41,872 bases of DNA from Candidatus Pacearchaeota archaeon (GCA_018303885.1 JAGVXG010000005.1:1-41872); one strand, 5' to 3'. Shown: positions 21,960 through 31,361, numbered from the stretch's first letter. Notes: generated by a model from the sequence alone, not told the origin. Numbers and translations are program-made.

Positions 21960-24016
21960 TCTTAAAAAAAATCACGTTGAACAACATAAGAAGCTACAAC
22001 AACCAGACTATTGAGTTTCCAGAAGGCTCCACGCTTCTTTCAGGAGACATTGGTTCAGGAAAAACTTCTGTTCTTCTTGGAATAGAATTTGCCTTGTTTG
22101 GTTTGCAGCCCGGCCAGCGGGGAAGCGCGCTGCTGAAAAACGGAGAAAAAGAAGGAAGTGTTACAATGGAGTTTGAAGTCGATGACAAAAAAATCCTCGT
22201 CGAAAGAAAGCTTAAAAGAGGAAAAACAATCTCTCAAGAATATTGTTCAATAACCATTGATGGAGATAAGCGTGAATTTTCAGTTACAGAACTTAAAGAC
22301 AAAGTACTGGAAATACTTAGCTATCCAAAAGAGTTCTCCAAAAGACAAAATCTTCTGTATAAGTTCACGATTTACACACCCCAGGAAGAAATGAAGCAAA
22401 TAATCCTGGAAGATCCGGAAACAAGAACAAACACCTTAAGGTATGTTTTTGGAATAGACAAATACAAAAAGATTCTTGAGAATGTTTCAATTCTTGCTTC
22501 ACGCTTAAGAGAAGAAAAAAGAATAAAGGAAGCAATGCTTGAAAACATGGAGCAGGACAAAGCAAATTTAATTTCTAAGGAAGAAGAAATAGAGGCGAAA
22601 CATTACAACCTTGTTTCCGTGGAGAAAGAGCTTTTCATCAAAACAGAGGAGCGTAAAAAGGTACAAGAAGAAAAAGAACAGGTTTTATCTAAGATTGAGG
22701 AAAAGAAAAAGCTTCAGCAGGAAATCGAAAAGACAAAAATAATGGTTTTAAACAAAAAAGAATCCACAAACAATAATGTTAAAACCATTGAACAGCTTAG
22801 ACTTCAAATAAACGAGCTTTCCACACTTAAGTTCGATGAAAATCAAATAAGCAGCGCTGAACAGCAAATAGCCCTTTTAAAAAAAGAAAAAGAAAAACTT
22901 AACGAAGAGAATTTAAAAATATACTCTCAAATTCATTCGCTTACTGGAAAAAATCAGGAAAGCCAGGCAATTAAAGAAAATATAAAGCATATTGAAATCT
23001 GTCCAACTTGCTTACAGGGTATTGGCCCGGTTTATAGAGGAAATGTCGTTAATAAGCTTGATTCAGATATCGCAGAAAACATGAAAAAGATAGAAGAATT
23101 TTCCATTGAGAAGAAAACCATAACCGAAAACATTAAAAAAACCGAGGAACAAATTTCATTAGCTGAAAAAATGGTTAACGACTTGAAAATATTAAAGATA
23201 AAACTTGAGGACGTTGAAGAAAAAAAGAAAAGAATGTCGGAAATTGAAAAAACAAACGCATTGACTCAAAAAGACCTGGAACTTTTGGATGGTCATATAA
23301 AAATCCTGAACAATTCTGTCTTTGAATTAAATAAATTTGACAGCATTTTTGACGCCAAGCAGCGGCAATTCGAAAATTCTTTGCGTGAGGAAAGGAACGC
23401 CGAAATAAAGGTTGCAGAATTAAGAAAGGAAATTGAAGTCTTTTCCAGGCAGATAGAAGAGTTTAGGGAAAGGATAAAAAAGACAGAAGAAATGAAAAAA
23501 AAGGTTGACCACTTGATTAAGATTGAAGCCTGGCTTTCAAAAGACTTTACTTCTCTTATATCTACAATTGAAAAAAACGTTATGATAAAACTTAAGGTAG
23601 AGTTCTCGAAATTATTTGCCAAATGGTTCTCAATGTTGGTTTCTGATGTTTTTGACGTGAGACTCGACGATGATTTCACGCCAATAATAGAACACCAAGA
23701 TTATGAAATTGATTACTCGCATCTTTCTGGCGGAGAACGCACTGCAATTGCCCTCGCATACCGCCTTTCTTTAAATCAAGTTGTTCATTCTCTTCTCAGC
23801 AAGGTTAAAACAAGAGATTTAGTGATTCTTGACGAGCCTACAGATGGTTTTTCAGAGCAACAGCTTGATAAAATGAGGGATATCTTCCGCCAAATGGAAG
23901 TCAGACAGCTTATAATTGTCAGCCACGAACAAAAAATCGAGAGCTTTGTTGAAAACGTGATTCGTTTCAGGAAAGACAATGGCATTTCAAGGGTTGAAAG
24001 TGTGGCTGTGATGTGA
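21956..24016 (+). CDS. rad50: DNA double-strand break repair ATPase Rad50
   Basis: 686 residues with SMC-family ATPase halves: Walker A GDIGSGKTS (30-38), signature LSGGER (590-595) and Walker B DLVILDEPTDG (Asp626, Glu627). Between them are two coiled-coil arms meeting at the zinc hook CPTC (349-352). The arms are short: archaeal Rad50 is usually about 850-900 aa. Together with Mre11 it tethers and processes broken DNA ends. Its ATG overlaps the stop of a 35-codon frame. It is convergent with the aminopeptidase gene, whose end is 34 bp away. Confidence 0.95.
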   Translation: MILKKITLNNIRSYNNQTIEFPEGSTLLSGDIGSGKTSVLLGIEFALFGLQPGQRGSALLKNGEKEGSVTMEFEVDDKKILVERKLKRGKTISQEYCSITIDGDKREFSVTELKDKVLEILSYPKEFSKRQNLLYKFTIYTPQEEMKQIILEDPETRTNTLRYVFGIDKYKKILENVSILASRLREEKRIKEAMLENMEQDKANLISKEEEIEAKHYNLVSVEKELFIKTEERKKVQEEKEQVLSKIEEKKKLQQEIEKTKIMVLNKKESTNNNVKTIEQLRLQINELSTLKFDENQISSAEQQIALLKKEKEKLNEENLKIYSQIHSLTGKNQESQAIKENIKHIEICPTCLQGIGPVYRGNVVNKLDSDIAENMKKIEEFSIEKKTITENIKKTEEQISLAEKMVNDLKILKIKLEDVEEKKKRMSEIEKTNALTQKDLELLDGHIKILNNSVFELNKFDSIFDAKQRQFENSLREERNAEIKVAELRKEIEVFSRQIEEFRERIKKTEEMKKKVDHLIKIEAWLSKDFTSLISTIEKNVMIKLKVEFSKLFAKWFSMLVSDVFDVRLDDDFTPIIEHQDYEIDYSHLSGGERTAIALAYRLSLNQVVHSLLSKVKTRDLVILDEPTDGFSEQQLDKMRDIFRQMEVRQLIIVSHEQKIESFVENVIRFRKDNGISRVESVAVM

Positions 24017-24050
24017 ATTTTAGGATTTCTGAGAATACCCCAAACAGTTT

Positions 24051-26576
24051 TTATTCGTACTTCTTAATAATTTTCAATGCTCTTTCTAAATCATCAAGTC
24101 CTTCCTTAAGATATTTATTGAGGAGTTTGTTTGGCCGCCCAAGTTCTTCTAAATGTTTTTTTATTTTGTTTAATAAATCATCTTCAACATAAATTCCTGG
24201 GAACAAACGCAGGAAAAAATGTTTTAAATAATCATTATCATGTTTTTCAAATAGGCTATTTATATCTTTTAAAAATAAGTCTATATACTCTCTTAAATTT
24301 TCTTTCTGATGCCTCCAATAAAAACCTCCCATGGCATCTTTTAAATAATCAGAACTCTTTTCTTTCCCAAATAAGAACATATCCCAAAATTCTTTCTTGT
24401 TTTTCAGGGAAGAAGCTTTTGCAACCGCGGCTTTTTTTTGACCCCTGTCACTTTTATCAACATCCATCTCTTTCTCCAAAATATCATTAGCATTTTCATG
24501 CCCAATAGAATTAAGAACAGCAATAGAATTCCATCTTTTGTCCTGATCAAACTCAAAATTCTTAAAATTAATTTCGCCATTTAAAATCATTAAAAGAGTA
24601 TCTGCTTTTTTCCTATCTGAAACCCCCGTCACAGAAAAATTTAATAAACTAAACCAAACACTTTTTTTATCCATATCTATATCAGAGCCCATCATTTGCA
24701 AAGATAGTTCAAAAAGCCTTTCACAGTTATCTTTGAATGTTTTATCGTTAGCGTAATATGTTAAAATAGTCTTTATTTTTAAGGCCATTCTCTCTAGGAG
24801 AAGCAAATCCTTTTCACTAGGAGCGTTTTTTATGAGCAAATTGAAAAACTCTTTTGGGCTGAATTCAGCATCCTTTACAATTTCCCATAAACTTCCATAA
24901 ATCACGTGCCTTGTGAGTGAATTATCTATGCTGTTTACATTTTCCAGGATATTCTTCATTGAATGGCTGTCAAACTTGCTTTTTGAATAATCCCAGTCTT
25001 CATGGTTCAATAAAACAAATTTAAAACCTTTTTCATGGGCATTTAAATTTTCAACCTTTGTTTCACTGCCACTATAATTGACTTCTTTTATTATTTCAGG
25101 ATTCAGAACCCCGGGCTCACCACCATAAAAAAAAGCAATCTTTGTTTTATGATTCCTTAGCAAATTATTGTCTTTGGAAGGTTCTTGAATTATCTTAAAA
25201 TTAATTATTTTTTCACCTGAAAAATCAAAGTTGGAAAGTGTGGAATTTACTCCCGTTGTTTTTATCCAGGCATCAAACCATTCTTTCAATTCTTGATTGC
25301 AAGCTTTCTCAAAACAACCCAGAAAATCTTTTAGCTCTGTATTTTGCCACTCGTACTTTTTGAAATAATCCCGAATCCCTTTCCTAAAATTTTCTTCACC
25401 AACATAAAATAAAAGTTGCTTCAAAACACTTGCGCCCTTTGCATAGCTTATCCCATCAAAATTGCTAAAAGCCACATCTGTATCTTCTGCATTAGCAGCA
25501 ATTGGGTGTGTAGTCCTTAGTTGATCCTGATAATAGGCCCAAGATTTTCTAACATAAAAATCTCCCCAAGCATCTGTAAATTCTGTTGCTTTGACCATCA
25601 CAAAATGAGCCATAAAATCAGCGAAACTTTCATTTAGCCATAAATCATCCCACCATTTCATTGTTACCAGGTCTCCAAACCACATATGAGCCATTTCATG
25701 AATTAATGTATTTGCGAGCGCAGCCCGGTCTGTTCTTGTTGGTTTGTGCCTCACTAAATATCGCTCTGAAAAAGTAATTGCCCCTGGATTTTCCATTGCT
25801 CCGCTATTGAACTCTGGAACAAAAAGCTGATCATATTTATCAAATGGATAAGGATAATCAAAAAAATCAGAATAGAAATCCAGACCCTGCCTTGTCCAAT
25901 TAAATATATCTTCTTTTGGAACGTACTTTTCCACCGATTTCCTAAAATAAATTCTCATCCTCATACCTTTGTAAAATTCCTCAAAATATCTATATTTTCC
26001 AAGGCTTAAATGGAAAAGATAAGTGCTTAGCTTTTTTGTTTCTTTAAACGAAACAATCTTTTTATCGCCTTTTTTTTCTTCAGTTCCAAGCTCATTAGAA
26101 ACAGATTCCCATTCATGCGGTATTTCTATAGTTAATTTTAGCACAGCTTTTAAATCTGGCTGGTCAAAACAAGGAAACATTCTGTGAGCATCATAAGGTT
26201 CAAAATTACTGTAAATGTATTCGTTTCCATCTTCAGGATCTATAAATTGATGCAGTCCGTCACCAGTATGATCATATTTGGCTTCATATTCCACTTCAAT
26301 TTCATTCTCCTTTCCTTCCTCTAAACCCTCTTCCAGCATAACGAATGCGCCATTTCTTTGATATTTAGCTTCTTTGCCGTTAACCCAAATTTTTTTTATA
26401 TCACTGATGCTTTCAAAAGAAATCCCTTTACCTTTGTTTTTTAGATAAAATTTTATTTTGCAGTTTCCACTATACTTATCTGATTTTGGCTCAAAACGCA
26501 GAGACAAATCATAGTATATATCTCCAATTTGTTTTTTTCTGGATTCTGCAAATTCTCTTTCAAGCACACTTTTCAT
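24051..26576 (-). CDS. M1 family aminopeptidase
   Basis: 841 residues with the full M1 layout: an N-terminal beta domain ending in MFPCFDQPDLKA, exopeptidase motif GAMENPGAITF (259-263 for GAMEN), zinc site HEMAHMWFGD (His293, His297) with Glu316 in LWLNESFAD, and a long helical C-terminal domain. It removes N-terminal residues from peptides, probably finishing products of the proteasome whose beta subunit is encoded divergently 100 bp away. Size and domains resemble PepN and tricorn-interacting factors F2/F3. There is no signal peptide, so it is cytoplasmic. TTTTAAAGC lies about 25-33 nt upstream of the ATG. Confidence 0.94.
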   Translation of the reverse strand: MKSVLEREFAESRKKQIGDIYYDLSLRFEPKSDKYSGNCKIKFYLKNKGKGISFESISDIKKIWVNGKEAKYQRNGAFVMLEEGLEEGKENEIEVEYEAKYDHTGDGLHQFIDPEDGNEYIYSNFEPYDAHRMFPCFDQPDLKAVLKLTIEIPHEWESVSNELGTEEKKGDKKIVSFKETKKLSTYLFHLSLGKYRYFEEFYKGMRMRIYFRKSVEKYVPKEDIFNWTRQGLDFYSDFFDYPYPFDKYDQLFVPEFNSGAMENPGAITFSERYLVRHKPTRTDRAALANTLIHEMAHMWFGDLVTMKWWDDLWLNESFADFMAHFVMVKATEFTDAWGDFYVRKSWAYYQDQLRTTHPIAANAEDTDVAFSNFDGISYAKGASVLKQLLFYVGEENFRKGIRDYFKKYEWQNTELKDFLGCFEKACNQELKEWFDAWIKTTGVNSTLSNFDFSGEKIINFKIIQEPSKDNNLLRNHKTKIAFFYGGEPGVLNPEIIKEVNYSGSETKVENLNAHEKGFKFVLLNHEDWDYSKSKFDSHSMKNILENVNSIDNSLTRHVIYGSLWEIVKDAEFSPKEFFNLLIKNAPSEKDLLLLERMALKIKTILTYYANDKTFKDNCERLFELSLQMMGSDIDMDKKSVWFSLLNFSVTGVSDRKKADTLLMILNGEINFKNFEFDQDKRWNSIAVLNSIGHENANDILEKEMDVDKSDRGQKKAAVAKASSLKNKKEFWDMFLFGKEKSSDYLKDAMGGFYWRHQKENLREYIDLFLKDINSLFEKHDNDYLKHFFLRLFPGIYVEDDLLNKIKKHLEELGRPNKLLNKYLKEGLDDLERALKIIKKYE

Positions 26577-26679
26577 TTTAAAAAAATAACATGGTGCTTT
26601 AAAACAATTTCTATGTAAAAAGCCCCTTCCGAAAACTTTATAAAATGCAATTATCTATAAAATCTATAGGATTATTCTG

Positions 26680-27426
26680 GTGAAATTAGGTGGATTTAAC
26701 TTAAAGAATAAAATCAAACCCAAAATAAAAATGGAAATGGACGCAGAATTAAAAAACTCAATTTTAAAGACAGGAACTACAATACTCGGAATTGTCTGCA
26801 GAGACGGCGTTGTAATGGCTGCCGATAGGCAGATTACTATGGGCCATGTTGTTTATAGAAAAGATGAGAGAAAAGTTTTCCAAGTTAATGATTATATTGT
26901 GATGGCTGGCTGTGGAATTGCAGGAGATATTCAAAGAGTCCCAAAATTTATCTCCGCAGAATTGAAACTTAAAGAGCTTAGGTCAAAATCACGACCTACC
27001 GTAAAACAAGCAGCAAGCTTACTAAATAATATTAGCTATAATGGAATAAGACAACCCTCGATGATTCCCCAACAAGCTGGATTTTTAATAGGTGGCTTTA
27101 ATGAGGACGGTTCTGCTGAACTTTATAGTGTGGAGGCTGCTGGAAGTGTTTCACATGTTACTGATTATGATGCAAATCAAGGAAGTGGAATGCCTTATGT
27201 TATCGGTCTTCTTGAAAGGCAATACAAACCAGGAATGTCTGTAAAAGAAGGCGTGGAGCTGGCAGTTGAAGCAATAAAGTCTTCCACACAAAGAGACACT
27301 GGTTCTGGTCATGGTATCGACGTTTTCACAATAACAAAATCTGGAATTCAAAAAGTGATTGACCAAGAAATTCTTCCAGAATACAGAGATAAAGAAAAGG
27401 TAAAGGTTGTTGCAGAGAAGAAATGA
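26680..27426 (+). CDS. psmB: proteasome subunit beta
   Basis: The catalytic beta subunit. The propeptide ends ILKTG and the mature protein starts with the nucleophile Thr (TTILGIVCRDGVVMAADRQITMG). SGSGMPYVIGLLE and STQRDTGSGHGIDV further identify the beta type. The frame opens with GTG 26680, giving a 32-residue propeptide. ATG 26731 would leave about 15 residues, closer to other archaea, so the start is unsettled. An ACTTTATAAAATG box lies 36-44 nt before the GTG. The alpha partner is psmA at 14564. Confidence 0.95.
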   Translation: MKLGGFNLKNKIKPKIKMEMDAELKNSILKTGTTILGIVCRDGVVMAADRQITMGHVVYRKDERKVFQVNDYIVMAGCGIAGDIQRVPKFISAELKLKELRSKSRPTVKQAASLLNNISYNGIRQPSMIPQQAGFLIGGFNEDGSAELYSVEAAGSVSHVTDYDANQGSGMPYVIGLLERQYKPGMSVKEGVELAVEAIKSSTQRDTGSGHGIDVFTITKSGIQKVIDQEILPEYRDKEKVKVVAEKK

Positions 27427-27547
27427 TTTTGATAAAAACAATTTGATAAAAAATATGATATCTACTGTTAATTAGATAAATTAAGATGATAAAAATAAGA
27501 CTCTTAGCAATTTAAATTTTACTTAAATCATTCATAAATTAAACAAA

Positions 27548-27578
27548 GGAAAATCGAAAAAAACCATAGGTTGTTTTC
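27548..27578 (+). promoter_or_regulatory. conserved 31-nt leader hairpin, copy 3
   Basis: Matches copies 1 and 2 at 29 of 31 positions. The only two changes are in the 3-nt loop (GCA becomes ATA), leaving every stem position intact. It abuts the ATG of aCPSF1 directly. AATTTAAATTTT at about 27510 would start transcription close to the element's 5' end. The frame used by the upstream peptides has TAA before and TAG inside, so this copy cannot encode them. Confidence 0.72.
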
Positions 27579-29465
27579 ATGACAGACATTCTTAAGCATA
27601 TAACTGATAAGCTGGAAGGCAAAATAACTGAAGCCAATTTTGAAGGAGCAAACATAGTTCTCTACACGGAAAATGAAAAATTCTTCAAAGAAGGCGAGCC
27701 TAAGATTAAGGAACTTGTCGATGAATTGAAAAAAAGAATAGAGCTGAGAGCAGATCAGAAGATTCTTCTAGACCAGGAAAAAACCAAAGAAGAAATAAAA
27801 AAAATCGTTCCAGAAGAAGCTGAAATAACAAATATCATCCTTGATTTTCACAGAAGTATTGTCATAATCGAGGCAAAGCGGCCTGGAATGGTTATCGGAA
27901 AACAAGGTTCTATCCTGGATGAAATTAAAAAAGCAACCTTATGGACACCGCAAATTAGAAGATCTCCTGCAATAAAAAGCCAAATCACAGAAAACATAAG
28001 AGAAGTTTTGTATGCAAATAACAATTACAGAAGAAAATTCTTAAATGACGTCGGGAAAAAAATATACAAAGAATGGAATCCTGAAAAAGTCGAGGAATGG
28101 GTAAGATTGACATTCTTAGGCTCTGCCAGGGAAGTAGGAAGAAGCTGCCTTCTTTTGCAAACACCAAACTCTAAAATTCTGCTTGACTGTGGAATAAATG
28201 TTGCCGGGCATGGAAAAGATAAGTTCCCTTATTTTGATATCCCTGAATTTGACATAAGAAACATAGACGCGGTAATATTAAGCCACGCACACCTAGACCA
28301 TGTTGGTTTATTGCCTTACTTGTACAAAATGGGCTACAAAGGCCCAACATACATGACACATCCAACAATGGATCTTGCTGCACTTACTTCTTTAGATTTT
28401 ATCGGCGTTGCTTACAAACAAGCAGCAACGCCTTTGTTTAGTTCCAAAGACGTCAAGGAAATGGTAAAACACACAATCTGCCTTAATTTTAATGAAGTTA
28501 CTGATGTCACGCCAGATGTAAGAATAACAATGTATAATTCAGGACATGCATTGGGAAGCGCAATGGTGCATTTTAACATAGGAAATGGTTTGCATAACTT
28601 CCTTTACAGCGCAGATTACAAATACACTAAAACACGGCTGTTAGATCCGGCGGTGACTTCTTTCCCAAGAGTAGAATCTGTTTTGACAGAAGCAACTTAT
28701 GGTGCAAAGACAGATATTTTGCCCCCGAGAATCGAGTCAGAAGAAAAACTGATTGAGCTAATAAACAAAACTATTGAACGAGGCGGAAAAGTCTTAATAC
28801 CAGAGCTTGGACTCGGTCGTGCACAAGAAACCATGTTAATAATTGAAGATGCAATCGCTTCAGGAAAAATGAAGAAAATTCCTGTTTATATCGATGGAAT
28901 GATATGGGACATCAATGCAATTCATACAGCCTATCCTGATTTTTTAAGCACACAAGTTAGATCCTTAATCTTCCAGGACAAAAATCCTTTTGTTTCTGAA
29001 ATTTTTTCACGTGTTGGAAGTCCGCATGAAAGAAAAAATGTCATTGAAGGAGGCCCTTGCTTAGTTCTCGCAACTTCGGGAATGCTTGTCGGAGGAGCTT
29101 CTGTGGAATACTTCAGGCATTTTTCAGACAGCGAAAAAAATTCAATGATTTTTGTTTGTTATCAAGGCGTCGGTTCTCTAGGAAGACAGGTTCAGGAAGG
29201 CTTGAAAGAAACAAGAATGATGGTTGACGGTCGCGAAGAATCTGTAAAAGTTAATATGGAAGTTCATACAATTACAGGGCTCAGCGCCCATGCAGGAAGA
29301 AACGAAATAATGAGTTTTTTCAACAACATGAGGCCAAGGCCAAAAAGAATCATGATAAATCACGGCGAAGTTTCAAAATGCCTGGATTTGGCTTCTGCTC
29401 TTTACAAACTAAGCCATGTAGAAACAAATGTCCCAAGAATTCTGGAAACATTAAGGCTGAGATGA
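27579..29465 (+). CDS. fttA: aCPSF1 / FttA, transcription-termination ribonuclease
   Basis: 628 residues: two N-terminal KH-like domains (GxxG as IGKQG at 106-110), then a metallo-beta-lactamase domain with LSHAHLDHVG (His236, His238, Asp240, His241), NSGHALGSA and SADYKYT, then beta-CASP motifs VLIPELGLGRAQE, ATSGMLVGG and TGLSAHAGRNE, ending with RIMINHGE. It cleaves nascent RNA at U-rich sites and releases polymerase in archaea. The length agrees with the family (about 630-640). Initiation falls directly behind leader-hairpin copy 3, which raises the possibility of shared or auto-regulation with mre11 and the Gln-rich gene. Confidence 0.96.
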   Translation: MTDILKHITDKLEGKITEANFEGANIVLYTENEKFFKEGEPKIKELVDELKKRIELRADQKILLDQEKTKEEIKKIVPEEAEITNIILDFHRSIVIIEAKRPGMVIGKQGSILDEIKKATLWTPQIRRSPAIKSQITENIREVLYANNNYRRKFLNDVGKKIYKEWNPEKVEEWVRLTFLGSAREVGRSCLLLQTPNSKILLDCGINVAGHGKDKFPYFDIPEFDIRNIDAVILSHAHLDHVGLLPYLYKMGYKGPTYMTHPTMDLAALTSLDFIGVAYKQAATPLFSSKDVKEMVKHTICLNFNEVTDVTPDVRITMYNSGHALGSAMVHFNIGNGLHNFLYSADYKYTKTRLLDPAVTSFPRVESVLTEATYGAKTDILPPRIESEEKLIELINKTIERGGKVLIPELGLGRAQETMLIIEDAIASGKMKKIPVYIDGMIWDINAIHTAYPDFLSTQVRSLIFQDKNPFVSEIFSRVGSPHERKNVIEGGPCLVLATSGMLVGGASVEYFRHFSDSEKNSMIFVCYQGVGSLGRQVQEGLKETRMMVDGREESVKVNMEVHTITGLSAHAGRNEIMSFFNNMRPRPKRIMINHGEVSKCLDLASALYKLSHVETNVPRILETLRLR

Positions 29466-29526
29466 TTTTCTTGTATAATTTGTTTCATCTCACCCACCTA
29501 ACCAAATTTTAATATAAGAATAATAA

Positions 29527-29588
29527 ATTAACTTTCTAATAAATATAACCTGTTTAACTTAACTTTCTAATAAATATAACCTGTTTAA
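29527..29588. repeat. 31-bp intergenic tandem repeat (two copies plus partial)
   Basis: A 31-bp unit (core CTTTCTAATAAATATAACC) occurs twice back to back with a third partial TTAACT. It lies in the 270-bp gap between aCPSF1 and the GxGD protease. The rest of that gap holds T-rich runs, a GCGAGTTTACGAGCGAG stretch near 29639-29655 and TATA-like CTTTATAAGC near 29680, and no gene. Confidence 0.85.
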
Positions 29589-29735
29589 CTTAACTACCTC
29601 ATATTAATTCTTACTTATTAGCAACTTAAATATTTCGGGCGAGTTTACGAGCGAGTTCATTAGTGAGCAAACACACTAAACTTTATAAGCATTTTTTCCA
29701 TTAACATTTATAATTTATAAAATAAAGAGAATCAT

Positions 29736-30674
29736 ATGAAACACAATCCAAAAATAACAGCCATTCTTCTGGCAATGTTTATAGTAACTCAGTTAATTGG
29801 AATTTATGTTGTTAGTTATTATTCTCCTGTCAAAGTCGTGAACCAACAAGTTACAGAAGTTACAAATGCGCCTTCGTTGCCACTTGGACTGGAAACACCA
29901 AGAGTCGAAAAAGAATCCCAATATCCAGGGCTTTTTTTAGGAATAGTAGTAGCATTTATTTTTGCGATTTTATTATTTCTTCTTCTTACCAGATTTAAGG
30001 TAGAATTTGTCCTTAAACTTTGGTTTTTTATTGTCGTCGTAATAGCGCTTTCAGTTTCTTTCCTTAGCATTCTCTCTCCGTTTATCACTAAAGCATTGAT
30101 GATCTCTGTTATTCTTGCCTTTATTCTCGCAATGGCAAAAATCTACGGAAGAAACTTTATTGTTCACAACGCTACAGAACTTTTTATCTACCCCGGAATC
30201 GCAGCTGTCTTTGTCCCGATTCTGAATGTCTGGACAATCGTGGCTTTGTTGATTTTAATTTCAGTTTACGATGCCTGGGCTGTTTGGCATTCTGGAATCA
30301 TGCAGAAAATGGCAAAATACCAGATAAATCAACTGAAAATTTTCTCTGGATTTTTTGTTCCTTATTTTGCTAAAGGCGTAAGGCGTAAAATAGCGAATTG
30401 GAAGAAAACGCTAAGCAAAACTCAGTTAAGAAAGAAAAAAATCAAAGTAAGCATCGCAATCCTCGGCGGGGGCGACGTAGTATTCCCAATTATAACAGCA
30501 GGAGTCATGCTTAAGACTTTAGGATTAACATCAGCGCTATTTGTAATTGCTGGAGCAACTCTTGGGCTTGCATACCTGTTTTTCTTTTCAAAAAAGAAGA
30601 AATTTTATCCTGCAATGCCATTCATAACAGCAGGAATTTTGCTTGGTATTGCGGTTAGTTATTTAGTTTTGTGA
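29736..30674 (+). CDS. presenilin/SPP-type GxGD intramembrane aspartyl protease
   Basis: A 312-residue polytopic protein with about nine hydrophobic segments, the first at 8-28. The two catalytic Asp residues are in SVYDAW (Asp179) and LGGGDVVFP (GxGD, Asp247), and YPAMPF (291-294 PAMP) takes the place of the PAL motif. This fits the archaeal presenilin-like A22 family (DUF1119 / SPP_2). It should cut transmembrane helices, for example leftover signal peptides. A long polar loop (about 30-64) lies outside. It has its own TATA-like promoters and is not in an operon. Confidence 0.9.
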   Translation: MKHNPKITAILLAMFIVTQLIGIYVVSYYSPVKVVNQQVTEVTNAPSLPLGLETPRVEKESQYPGLFLGIVVAFIFAILLFLLLTRFKVEFVLKLWFFIVVVIALSVSFLSILSPFITKALMISVILAFILAMAKIYGRNFIVHNATELFIYPGIAAVFVPILNVWTIVALLILISVYDAWAVWHSGIMQKMAKYQINQLKIFSGFFVPYFAKGVRRKIANWKKTLSKTQLRKKKIKVSIAILGGGDVVFPIITAGVMLKTLGLTSALFVIAGATLGLAYLFFFSKKKKFYPAMPFITAGILLGIAVSYLVL

Positions 30675-30705
30675 TCTAAGAAATGTTTTAAGAGTTTAAG
30701 AATTC

Positions 30706-31044
30706 TTAATTTCTTTTAAAAATTTCGCACAATTTTCTCTCAACTTCAATTATTTTTTCTTTTTTTAAAGAACCAAATTTATAGATTATTAGCTTTTTTC
30801 TAAGTGTAAATAGCCTAGAAGGCCTAATAAAACTTTTTATTTTCAGACTTCCAGATTCTATATCTTTCATATTTAGCTCAATTTTATCTTTATCAGCTCT
30901 CTCTTTTGTAGTAATTTCACAGAGAATTATATCATCTCCATCCAAGTTTGCAACGACTAAAGCAGGCCTTTTTATTACCGATGTTAAGTCAGTAAATGGA
31001 AAATAAGTCACAATGATATCTCCTTTAGTATAAATTTGTTTCAT
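30706..31044 (-). CDS. MazF/PemK-type endoribonuclease toxin
   Basis: 112 residues with the MazF fold: KGDIIVTYFPFTDLTSVIKRPALVV (basic substrate strand, Arg-Pro), an ILCEITTKE strand carrying the conserved Ser/Thr position, SFIRPSRLFTL and a final KLCEIFK helix. MazF enzymes cut mRNA at short motifs and halt growth. It is encoded 27 bp after a ribbon-helix-helix protein, the usual antitoxin-first order. The partner is RHH-type rather than MazE-type, a known mixture. Confidence 0.9.
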   Translation of the reverse strand: MKQIYTKGDIIVTYFPFTDLTSVIKRPALVVANLDGDDIILCEITTKERADKDKIELNMKDIESGSLKIKSFIRPSRLFTLRKKLIIYKFGSLKKEKIIEVERKLCEIFKRN

Positions 31045-31071
31045 TTTTTATAATAACGGAATTTTAGATTT

Positions 31072-31296
31072 TTACAAATCTTTCCAAGCCTCATTATCTT
31101 CTTCACTTAGCCAATCCTCTGCTAAAAGTTCCTGATCAGCCAATATAGGAGATTTTTCACTAATAATTTCTAATTTTTCAAGCTGCTCTACTCGACCTTC
31201 AATAATTTTTCTAACAAATTCACTCCATTTTATTTCAGAGTACCTTTTCATTTTTTTGTAAACTTTATCATCTATGGAAAGAGTTATATTCGTCAT
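31072..31296 (-). CDS. ribbon-helix-helix antitoxin
   Basis: 74 residues. An N-terminal RHH DNA-binding domain (NITLSIDDKVYKKMKRYSEI, then WSEFVRKIIEGRVEQLE) precedes an acidic C-terminal tail (LLAEDWLSEEDNEAWKDL) that should wrap the toxin. It is the first gene of the pair with the MazF-type toxin. A palindrome between its TATA box and ATG is the probable self-operator. Confidence 0.85.
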   Translation of the reverse strand: MTNITLSIDDKVYKKMKRYSEIKWSEFVRKIIEGRVEQLEKLEIISEKSPILADQELLAEDWLSEEDNEAWKDL

Positions 31297-31301
31297 AATG
31301 T

Positions 31302-31321
31302 AATAAGTGGGCTCACTTATT
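31302..31321. promoter_or_regulatory. palindromic operator of toxin-antitoxin operon
   Basis: AATAAGTG (31302-31309) and CACTTATT (31314-31321) are perfect inverted arms 4 nt apart. They sit 6 nt before the antitoxin ATG and overlap the minus-strand TATA-like GATTTAAAT. This is the expected place for autorepression by the RHH dimer. Confidence 0.6.
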
Positions 31322-31361
31322 TAAATCTTTCTGTATTAATAAAGTTTGGTTTTGAAAAAAA

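Noticed and set aside
27548-27578. Leader copy 3 as a coding relic of the upstream peptides
   Set aside because: The corresponding frame has TAA before and TAG within it and no start, so conservation is of nucleotides, not peptide.
29527-29588. CRISPR array
   Set aside because: Only two directly abutting 31-bp copies with no spacers and no cas genes in the window.
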